5,509 bases of DNA from M55B167 sp964406095. GTDB taxonomy: Bacteria; Verrucomicrobiota; Kiritimatiellia; RFP12; UBA1067. Position 1 is the stretch's first letter. Every line of letters begins with the position of its first letter. The notes under the pieces are model-generated. The model did not search any database, was not told where the DNA came from, and saw nothing but the letters and a program-made list of their open reading frames with translations. Of this stretch, positions 1 to 4,939 are shown in pieces. Both the position numbers and the translations under genes were made by a program. The stretch covers positions 1 to 5,509 of the forward strand of contig CAYOQJ010000115.1 in the NCBI GenBank assembly GCA_964406095.1, in the 5' to 3' direction.

Positions 1-252
1 TATGATCTTTATGTCCTCCTCCTGCGACTTGGCACGATAGAGGTCCTTGCCAACGTGGATGGAGCGGAAATCATACATGTACTGGTTAATGAATTCAGCA
101 ATTGCGATTTCAGCCAGATCACCATGCGTCTTATTTCCGATCAAGCGCATCGTGAAAATATTGCTCAGGGTCATCGTCACGAGATCAGGGTACTTGCTGG
201 CAAGCAGCTTCAATCGGGTTGTGAAGTCGATGTACGGGTCTGGTGCTGTCAT
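1..252 (-). CDS. 5' end of an unrecognised gene (84 codons visible, runs off the left edge)
   Basis: The minus strand reads open from ATG at 252 to the window edge without a stop. The protein begins MTAPDPYIDFTTRLKLL, and its later part includes NKTHGDLAEIAIAEF and HVGKDLYRAKSQEEDI. It looks like a soluble protein: no signal peptide or membrane segment, and a mix of charged and hydrophobic residues typical of real coding sequence. The start is supported by a Shine-Dalgarno AAAGGA (complement of 258-263) five bases before the ATG. I do not recognise the family with certainty. The compact acidic N-terminal region reminded me of solitary type II restriction endonucleases, but no catalytic PD-(D/E)XK motif is visible in this part, so this is only a guess. 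It is transcribed leftward from the non-coding region at 253-1078. A perfect palindrome at 287-300 lies in its leader and may be an operator. Confidence 0.7.
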   Translation of the reverse strand, partial: MTAPDPYIDFTTRLKLLASKYPDLVTMTLSNIFTMRLIGNKTHGDLAEIAIAEFINQYMYDFRSIHVGKDLYRAKSQEEDIKII

Positions 253-286
253 TCTGTTCCTTTCTTGCTGGCCCAACAACTTATTG

Positions 287-314
287 TACGAACGTTCGTA
301 ATTTACGTACGTTC
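287..314. promoter_or_regulatory. Perfect palindrome plus adjacent ACGTACGT, candidate operator
   Basis: Positions 287-300 read TACGAACGTTCGTA, a perfect 14-bp palindrome with no spacer. Four bases later, 305-312 read ACGTACGT, a second self-complementary octamer. A palindrome with no loop suits a dimeric DNA-binding protein better than an RNA hairpin. It lies 35-48 bases upstream of the start codon of the leftward gene. A TTGACA hexamer (complement of 355-360) upstream could serve as its -35 element, but the matching -10 (GAGTAT after 17 bases) is poor. The GAAC/GTTC halves recall LexA-type half sites, but without the usual N4 spacer, so I do not call it an SOS box. Confidence 0.35.
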
Positions 315-368
315 TCGGCTAATGGTTTCAGATACTCACAAAAATTGCGGGTTTTGTCAAAAATAATC

Positions 369-397
369 TTGTCCTTTCGGAAAATTATTTTTATATT
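369..397 (+). promoter_or_regulatory. Possible sigma70 promoter into the hairpin island
   Basis: TTGTCC at 369-374 (four of six consensus bases) is followed by exactly 17 bases and TATATT at 392-397 (five of six). Transcription would start near 404 and run toward the GC-rich hairpins at 535-710. The surrounding sequence is AT-rich, so a match of this quality can arise by chance. Confidence 0.3.
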
Positions 398-534
398 GCT
401 GATTAAAAATGGTTCATAATATCTGGGATGTAAATATGAAAAATAAATTGAGTAGCAAATATTGCCTGTCACCTTTTTCAGAGGATTTTCTCGTTCCGGG
501 TTTTGGGGTTCTGTTTTTGAGCGCATTGCAGAGA

Positions 535-710
535 GCCGCCTGTCGGCGGCGTTCCATCGTGGGATGTGCCCGAAGAACAGGGAGAGTCGAGCGTCCCGGC
601 GTGCGACACCGGATGCTCGAAACCACGGAAACCGTCAGGATGCCACATGCGGCGCGTTCCGGCCAACGTAGGCCGAAACGCGCCTCGGGATCACCTTGAT
701 CGGTGTCCCG
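535..710. other. GC-rich hairpin-dense island, possible structured RNA or small mobile-element relic
   Basis: This stretch is visibly richer in G and C than the AT-rich DNA on either side and holds several dyads. GCCGCC (535-540) pairs with GGCGGC (545-550) across the loop TGTC. CATC (555-558) pairs with GATG (563-566), possibly enclosed by GTTC (551-554) with GAAC (575-578). ACGG (625-628) pairs with CCGT (632-635). GGCGCGTT (651-658) pairs with AACGCGCC (677-684) and, after one C-A mismatch, a five-base inner stem closes a six-base loop. CGGGATCACC (686-695) pairs with GGTGTCCCG (702-710) with one bulged T. The last two hairpins are one base apart. Reading frames across the region give arginine-rich, unconvincing proteins. 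It could be a structured RNA, a palindromic repeat element, or the remains of a mobile element. I found no terminal inverted repeats to mark edges. Strand is undetermined; the plus strand is favoured only by the candidate promoter and terminator. Confidence 0.4.
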
Positions 711-811
711 GTTCCTCGTAGCTTACTCGGCGGATGGTACGGTATCGGTTCTAACAACGGACAGAAGACACCGCCATTTGAAGAAAAATCCGATTTTGTC
801 AGAATTGACCA

Positions 812-834
812 AGGATTTGCATCCTGTTTTTTTT
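812..834 (+). terminator. Weak intrinsic terminator-like hairpin with T8 tract
   Basis: AGGAT (812-816) pairs with ATCCT (821-825) across the loop TTGC, followed by one G and eight Ts (827-834). The stem is only five base pairs, so it would be a weak terminator. No protein gene on the plus strand leads into it. If it is real, it would end a transcript crossing the hairpin island. Confidence 0.3.
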
Positions 835-968
835 GTCGCGTTTATGATTTAGTTCAACAAAATAAACGTTCCGCATAATCGAAGTGTCACCATGCGGTTG
901 CATCATTGTATATTTGAGCAAAGAGCATACTTGCCCGTGTGATTGATATGATAATTAGTAACGTGCGT

Positions 969-1049
969 ATGAAAGTGTATATTCGCTTTTGGCTGGTTCT
1001 CATCTTGGTTTCTTTTTGTTGGTGGTTTAGTTTTTTCTTTTTCGCATAA
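969..1049 (+). CDS. Possible 26-residue hydrophobic peptide or orphan signal sequence
   Basis: An ATG at 969 opens 26 codons ending in TAA at 1047-1049. The peptide starts MKVYIRFW and continues as an almost unbroken run of L, I, V, W and F, ending in Ala. This is a short positive N-terminus followed by one membrane-spanning segment. It could be a single-span small membrane protein, or the signal sequence of an exported protein whose body has been lost. There is no clear Shine-Dalgarno, and the T-rich composition makes a chance hydrophobic frame quite possible. Nothing else is recognisable between 835 and 1078. Confidence 0.2.
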   Translation: MKVYIRFWLVLILVSFCWWFSFFFFA

Positions 1050-1078
1050 TTCTCATAAAGTTGTGTGTTTGGTTTAAT

Positions 1079-2476
1079 CTAATGGGTGAGAGAATAAATA
1101 CGGGCATCTCTGAAATATAGCCGTAACCGCAGTGGTACGTCATTTATTTTGTCTGGCAAAATTTGTGTTCCCCACTTTAGAGGCAAACTTGTTTGTTCGC
1201 TGACTTCGAAAAGGCATTTTGAACTTTCGAAGCCTTCGATAACCTCGCCTCTCTGGTCAGTTAGCTCAGCCATAATATACCCTTGCTGCGAAGATGGGGC
1301 CACCTCCCTCAGCATAGCGCCGAAGTCAACTTCCAGCATCATCTGTTTGCCGGATGACCTAAAAGGGCGTGTGATTATTTCGGCGTTTGCCCGATTGTAC
1401 ACATAACATATACGTTTTCTGTTGAGAATAAATCTGGAACTGTTGATAATCCAAACCAGATTGTCGCCATCCGTCATAGGTTGGCAGAGGTAATAGGCGA
1501 AATTCCAGGGAGTCGCATCAAGCGAAGTGTCGTCACGATATGGACGATTCCAGTTCAGACCGTCGTGACTAACCCACCATTCATAACCAAAAAATGGACC
1601 ATGCGGCCAAGAGCCGAATTTAGGTGCGGCGCGCGGTTGAGAAATATATTTCACCATTGCGCCCATCCAGAACTCCCCTAGATTCATTACGGAAAAACGA
1701 TAAAATTCGGTGTCAGGTGGATCATGCTTATCCGGTATCACTAATTGTTCCGGTGGTAAATAAGGTCCTAACGAGCCAAAGCTTTCCGAAGGGGTCCACG
1801 TTTTTCCATCTGGACTGGTACGAATGTGCAGGACACGTCTCGCCTTGCGCATATTGTCCGCATACCTCTTGTCCCAAGGCTGGTAACTGGTCTGATAATT
1901 GACAAATTTTTTGAGCTGCTCATTCCAGACTATAGACCATGCGTCCTGACCATAGTAGACCGGATCCGGTAAAAGTTTTCGCCAGTTTTCCCCATTTGTC
2001 GTTCCACCAAAAACGTGAAAAAAGTGGCCGCTTACTTTAGGACTGCCAATTTGACATTGCATGAGCAGTATTTGATCTGGCGGCTTAACCGCAAGTTCGG
2101 CCCATAACCAGTGCGGGTCTTCATCAGGAACTTGAAATAATGTTTTGTTTTCAGTAAATACCCGGCTGTCACGTGTATTAGCACGCCAAACTTCAAACAT
2201 TTTGTGTTTCTGGCGCTGATGAATGCCGAAAACCACGGTTTCTTCACCCTCTTGAAGAATGTCGCATATCCTGAAATGTTGACCTGTTATTACGCCATCC
2301 ATAACTGGAGAGTTAACGCCGTAAGAGACATTTCCAAACTCCACGTTTTCAATGTTGCCTGGATAACCAAGCGTAAGAAGATTTTCAATGAAATTAGCCT
2401 GGCATGAATACGGAACCAAAAAGATGATTACAAAAATTTGTAGATTTTTGCGCAACCGTTGAATAGTTTTCATCAC
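1079..2476 (-). CDS. Exported beta-propeller protein, putative glycoside-hydrolase-like (GH32/GH43 type)
   Basis: A complete 465-residue protein. Residues 1-27 form a signal peptide: basic MMKTIQRLRK, a hydrophobic core, and likely cleavage after SCQA. A lipoprotein site is unlikely because Pro occupies the -3 position of the lipobox. The mature chain is rich in W, Y and short strands and carries Asp-box-like turns: TTNGENW (159-165), SPDGKTW (221-227) and SHDGLNW (303-309). These mark beta-propeller blades as in sialidases and GH32/GH43-like proteins. The C-terminus, LRLRLYFRDARIYSL, resembles the closing strands of related hypothetical proteins I associate with Planctomycetes and Lentisphaerota. 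Catalytic residues cannot be assigned with confidence, so an enzymatic role is inferred. The start is GTG (2474-2476) immediately followed by ATG (2471-2473), and neither has a clear Shine-Dalgarno. The promoter at 2540-2568 is strong. It is divergent from the sulfatase, with which it may share a sulfated-glycan substrate. Confidence 0.82.
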   Translation of the reverse strand: MMKTIQRLRKNLQIFVIIFLVPYSCQANFIENLLTLGYPGNIENVEFGNVSYGVNSPVMDGVITGQHFRICDILQEGEETVVFGIHQRQKHKMFEVWRANTRDSRVFTENKTLFQVPDEDPHWLWAELAVKPPDQILLMQCQIGSPKVSGHFFHVFGGTTNGENWRKLLPDPVYYGQDAWSIVWNEQLKKFVNYQTSYQPWDKRYADNMRKARRVLHIRTSPDGKTWTPSESFGSLGPYLPPEQLVIPDKHDPPDTEFYRFSVMNLGEFWMGAMVKYISQPRAAPKFGSWPHGPFFGYEWWVSHDGLNWNRPYRDDTSLDATPWNFAYYLCQPMTDGDNLVWIINSSRFILNRKRICYVYNRANAEIITRPFRSSGKQMMLEVDFGAMLREVAPSSQQGYIMAELTDQRGEVIEGFESSKCLFEVSEQTSLPLKWGTQILPDKINDVPLRLRLYFRDARIYSLTH

Positions 2477-2505
2477 AATTTATCACTACCATCCCACAGA
2501 AGTTC

Positions 2506-2748
2506 TCAGAACACTCTTCTGAATCTGCGATTTGCATCCATTATGCTGAGGGGGGTGAAAATTGTCAACTCCGCAATCGCGCATAATTTTAGGAGCTTTT
2601 TGATGTTGTTGCCCCAGAAAGGCTCAGCCTTGATTTGAGGATAAATAACTGAATCGAGTTTGCGCCTCAAGAAGGTGGCGTCGCGTGACATCAGCTTTTT
2701 AAGGCGTTTCAGGAATTCTTCTGTTTCAAATATCTTGAACTCAGACAA
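2506..2748 (-). pseudogene. RelE/ParE-family toxin, truncated after its N-terminal half
   Basis: From a TTG at 2748 the minus strand reads LSEFKIFETEEFLKRLKKL, then RRKLDSV, and later FWGNNIKKL. This matches the first half of RelE/ParE-superfamily mRNA interferases: an opening beta-strand, two helices, and the GxNIKKL turn before the central sheet. Family members normally continue with a WRYRIGDYRLxY-like segment carrying the basic catalytic residues. Here similarity stops after residue 52 (about 2593), and the open frame runs on to 2506 with unrelated sequence. I tried the two other frames after the break and neither restores the family. A possible Shine-Dalgarno GAGGA precedes the TTG, but no ATG is available. 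No antitoxin gene is evident. It lies 37 bases after the stop of the VapC fragment on the same strand. The fragment should be inactive. Confidence 0.6.
2540..2568 (-). promoter_or_regulatory. Strong sigma70 promoter for the beta-propeller gene
   Basis: On the minus strand TTGACA (complement of 2563-2568, perfect consensus) is followed by exactly 17 bases and CATAAT (complement of 2540-2545, five of six). Transcription would start near 2533, leaving a leader of about 57-60 bases before the GTG/ATG start at 2476-2471. The promoter sits just downstream of the point (about 2592) where similarity to a RelE-type toxin stops, so it probably belongs to the beta-propeller gene. Confidence 0.6.
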
Positions 2749-2785
2749 AGCGTCCTCAGCGCATACATACGAGTATGGGTGCAAC

Positions 2786-3061
2786 TCATGGTTGGTTGAA
2801 TTCGACTCCCATCTCGGTTGCGATAGTTCGGAGCCCTTTGTCTTTTGTCCACAACCGGCATCTCTCCAAATGACACGATGCCAGCAGATGCATATCAATC
2901 AGGCCAATACCGCGTCCCATGAGAGTGTGGCGCTCTAAAAAAAGCAAAAGCTCGTCATCCTCGACCTTTCCAACAGGCGGAAGAGCGTGCAACAAGGCAA
3001 TGATTTCCTTCTGGTTCGCCAAGTTACTGCAGGCCAGTTCCCCTAAGACAAACGGATGCAT
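2786..3061 (-). pseudogene. vapC: VapC-type PIN-domain toxin, missing its N-terminus
   Basis: The 91 codons from ATG at 3061 match the later two-thirds of VapC ribonuclease toxins: MHPFVLGELACSNL, then ERHTLMGRGIGLIDMHLLAS, then LWTKDKGLR. Full proteins are about 130 residues and begin with a VDTSVW-like strand carrying the first metal-binding Asp. That part is absent, while the later acidic residues remain (E8, D56, D74 in this numbering). The codons just upstream in frame are GCT TGA CAA, so the frame is closed at once, with a further TGA about 50 bases earlier. Those upstream codons (DNKLLAA before the TGA) faintly resemble the expected family sequence, which suggests decay in place. No VapB antitoxin gene is visible upstream. 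A PIN domain without its first Asp is unlikely to cut RNA, so I call this a pseudogene. Confidence 0.75.
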
Positions 3062-3094
3062 TTGTCAAGCAGCCAACAACTTATTATCCTGATT

Positions 3095-3126
3095 TGCTGT
3101 TGTGTCTCAACGAATCAGCAACAGCA
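3095..3126. promoter_or_regulatory. Inverted repeat upstream of the sulfatase promoter
   Basis: TGCTGTTG (3095-3102) and CAACAGCA (3119-3126) are perfect 8-base inverted arms around a 16-base centre. They lie about 34 bases upstream of the sulfatase -35 element, where an activator or repressor could bind. No regulator gene is in the window. The rest of 3062-3159 shows nothing else I can assign. Confidence 0.25.
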
Positions 3127-3159
3127 TGTTCAGGCAAATTAAAAATTTACTGCTCAATC

Positions 3160-3188
3160 TTGAGTTTCAGAAGATTTAGTGCGATAAT
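3160..3188 (+). promoter_or_regulatory. Extended -10 promoter for the sulfatase, implying a leaderless mRNA
   Basis: TTGAGT (3160-3165) is followed by 17 bases and GATAAT (3183-3188, five of six consensus bases). TG at 3180-3181, one base before the -10 hexamer, forms an extended -10 element. A transcript starting about seven bases after the -10 would begin at 3195-3196, which is the ATG itself. No Shine-Dalgarno lies before that ATG, which fits leaderless translation. Confidence 0.5.
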
Positions 3189-3195
3189 CAGCATT

Positions 3196-4629
3196 ATGAA
3201 AAAAATATATTTTTTTTGCGCGCTTGCATTGAACGCACTCTGCGCGGCAGTCGGTAAACCGCTCATTGAAAATGTGCTTTTTATAATTTCCGATGATCTC
3301 AAAGTGGATGTCATGGGTTGTTATGGCAGTGAAATCGGTATTACTCCCAATATAGACCGCCTGGCCGCCAGCGGTATGGTCTTTGACAGAGCTTATTGTC
3401 AGGGTGTCTGGTGCGCACCGTCGAGACAGTCTTTTATGTATTCACGTTATACCGGCAATCTAGGCGTTACAATGGGGGAGTTCTTTAAAAATAACGATTA
3501 TTATACGGCGCGTGTCGGCAAAATATTTCATATGCGCGTGCCGGGTGATATTATCGACGGCACCGATGGCGCGGATGTAGTCACATCGTGGACTGAGCGT
3601 TTTAATTCAACAGGTCGTGAAGCGCACACACCTGGAGATTACGCCTGCCTGAATCTCAATGTCTTTACTGATAAGCTTGAGGGACGTCAGACAACAGCTA
3701 TGCCGCATCGCATGTTTGTCACGGTGCAGGCGGATGGCGACGGTTCCGATCAACCCGATTATAAAACCGCTGTTAAAACGATTGAGCTGCTACGCCAGCG
3801 TAAAAACGAAAAATTCTTTATCGGGGTCGGCATGGTTCGTCCGCACTATCCAATGGTCGCCCCACGCAAATATTTTAAAGAGTATGACTGGCGGAAGATT
3901 AAACTGCCTCACGTTCCAGAAGGCGATACCGATGACATACCAAAGATTGCCTGGAAGATCAGCAGTTTGAAAAATCCGATCGGCAGATATCCGGATAATC
4001 AGAGACGAATGTGGCAGGGGTATTTTGCGGCACTGACTTTTGTCGATGATCAGGTGGGGCGCATTCTGGATGAGGTTGACCAGCTTGGTTTGCGTGATAC
4101 AACCGCGATTGTTTTCACCAGTGATCATGGTTATCATCTGGGGGAACACACTTTTTGGGAGAAGTCGATGCTGCATGAGAATGTCGCGCGAGTTCCGCTT
4201 ATCATCTGCGCTCCGGGTATGCGGGCTGGTCGCAGCGCGGCCTTTGTGGAGCTGTTGGATATTTATCCGACCATGGCTGACCTAGCTGGACTTGATGTTG
4301 ATGCCGCTGTTCAGGGTCGGAGCCTGAAACCAATTCTGCTTGATTCACGGGCCGCAACTCGTGATGCCGCCTTGACGGTTGATGCGAAAGGAGCTGCGCT
4401 GCGCAGTGAAAAGTGGGCTTATATGCGTTATGTGAACGGCGAGGAGGAGTTGTACGACATGGAGCATGATCCACGGCAGTATATCAATCAGGCGGGCAAC
4501 CCTGAATACAGTGTTGCGCTGAATGAGCGGCGCAGCGCTTTTGAAAAACGTTTGCAAGATGCCGGAGTTAAGTTGAAGAGAAATTTGAAGCCACAAGGGA
4601 AGACAAAGAGAGCTGGATGTGGAATGTAG
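3196..4629 (+). CDS. Exported sulfatase, iduronate-2-sulfatase-like (S1 family)
   Basis: A complete 477-residue arylsulfatase-superfamily enzyme that would hydrolyse sulfate esters on a polysaccharide in the periplasm or outside the cell. Residues 1-20 are a signal peptide (MKKIYFFCAL, core to about CAAVG). Metal ligands D33 and D34 lie in IISDDLKVDVMGCYG. C73 in CAPSR is the Cys converted to formylglycine by FGE, which must be encoded elsewhere. GKIFHMRVPG, GMVRPHYP (H217), SDHGYHLGEH (D310, H311) and WEKS (K323) complete the active site. The layout and the GKIFH and RPHYP segments resemble the iduronate-2-sulfatase group (SulfAtlas S1_7), but substrate specificity cannot be read from sequence. 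The frame is open upstream to about 3094, yet ATG 3196 is chosen because the signal peptide starts there. The last residues (GCGM) and the TAG stop are encoded within a tandem repeat, so the original C-terminus may have differed slightly. Confidence 0.93.
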   Translation: MKKIYFFCALALNALCAAVGKPLIENVLFIISDDLKVDVMGCYGSEIGITPNIDRLAASGMVFDRAYCQGVWCAPSRQSFMYSRYTGNLGVTMGEFFKNNDYYTARVGKIFHMRVPGDIIDGTDGADVVTSWTERFNSTGREAHTPGDYACLNLNVFTDKLEGRQTTAMPHRMFVTVQADGDGSDQPDYKTAVKTIELLRQRKNEKFFIGVGMVRPHYPMVAPRKYFKEYDWRKIKLPHVPEGDTDDIPKIAWKISSLKNPIGRYPDNQRRMWQGYFAALTFVDDQVGRILDEVDQLGLRDTTAIVFTSDHGYHLGEHTFWEKSMLHENVARVPLIICAPGMRAGRSAAFVELLDIYPTMADLAGLDVDAAVQGRSLKPILLDSRAATRDAALTVDAKGAALRSEKWAYMRYVNGEEELYDMEHDPRQYINQAGNPEYSVALNERRSAFEKRLQDAGVKLKRNLKPQGKTKRAGCGM

Positions 4630-4684
4630 GATGTAGGATGTGGGATGTGGAATGTAGGATGTACGATGTGGGATGTGGAATGTG
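4615..4684. repeat. Heptamer tandem repeat (RGATGTR) with 28-bp higher-order period
   Basis: Ten consecutive 7-base units follow the pattern GGATGTG / GAATGTA / GGATGTA with few variants. Units 1-4 (4615-4642) and 5-8 (4643-4670) are the same 28-base block with one difference (G to C at 4664), and units 9-10 begin a third copy. The block therefore expanded as a 28-mer built from older heptamers. It starts inside the sulfatase gene, supplying the last four codons and the stop, and ends near the presumed end of the IS21 remnant. Slippage here would change the sulfatase C-terminus. Confidence 0.9.
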
Positions 4685-4709
4685 GGACTTGACCTTTCTC
4701 ATTATTCTT

Positions 4710-4934
4710 TTATCGGGTCACTTCTGTCTGCCGATTGCCGGTACGATAAGATTTTCCCTGCGTGGTCAGTATATGGGCATGGTGGACTAGCCTGTCGAGA
4801 AGTGCTGTCGTCAGCTTCTCGTCTCCGAACACTTGGACCCATTCGCCGAACGCCAGATTCGTTGTCACGAAAGTTGATCTGCGCTCATAACGGTCGGCCA
4901 GCAGATTGAAAAGCAGTTCGCCGCCGGGAGCTTG
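4710..4934 (-). pseudogene. istB: IS21-family IstB helper ATPase, C-terminal fragment
   Basis: The minus strand ending in TAA at 4710-4712 encodes GGELLFNLLADRYERRS, then TTNLAFGEW, VFGDEKLTTALLDRL and HHAHILTTQGKSYRT. This is the typical C-terminal third of IstB, the AAA+ protein that assists IS21 transposition. TTNLAF fits the sensor region; the Walker A and B motifs, which lie earlier, are missing. Similarity begins at the GG near 4925. The codons further upstream, including an ATG at 5012, are the antisense of the neighbouring IS66 gene, so the frame is a chimera. The few dozen bases between the stop and the heptamer repeat could hold the IS21 right end, for example near TGTGGGACTTGACC from 4681, but without the other end this cannot be confirmed. 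Confidence 0.85.
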
Positions 4935-4939
4935 GGCTG

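Noticed and set aside
271..320. GCCCAAC at 271-277 fits the RYYYAAC end of an integron attC site.
   Set aside because: No matching GTTRRRY end with a paired stem was found within the following 150 bases, and no integrase is present.
281..526. An open minus-strand frame of 81 codons between the leftward gene and the hairpin island.
   Set aside because: It has no plausible start signal, no recognisable domain, and is explained by AT-rich sequence read through the palindrome.
409..699. A plus-strand frame of 96 codons over the hairpin island.
   Set aside because: Its composition switches abruptly from AT-rich to arginine-rich, as expected of a chance frame through GC-rich hairpins, and nothing in it resembles a known domain.
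2509..2592. Possible frameshifted continuation of the RelE-like toxin.
   Set aside because: All three frames after the IKKL turn were read by eye; none restores the expected RYRIGDYR-like segment, so this is a truncation and not a simple frameshift.
273..3085. The 13-base motif CCAACAACTTATT occurs at 273-285 and again at 3073-3085, each upstream of a minus-strand ATG.
   Set aside because: A single 13-base match between two places in a 5.5-kb window is expected about half the time by chance, and the flanks do not align.
3062..3130. TGA codons interrupting a VapC-like frame, raising the idea of TGA recoding.
   Set aside because: The VapC fragment itself ends at a TGA in the expected place, and the upstream similarity is too weak to argue for recoding.
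3094..3195. An upstream 34-codon extension of the sulfatase frame.
   Set aside because: It would bury the signal peptide beginning at 3196 and has no ribosome binding site; the promoter also overlaps it.
4615..4684. The repeat array considered as a CRISPR array.
   Set aside because: Units are contiguous heptamers without unique spacers or dyad symmetry, and there are no cas genes.
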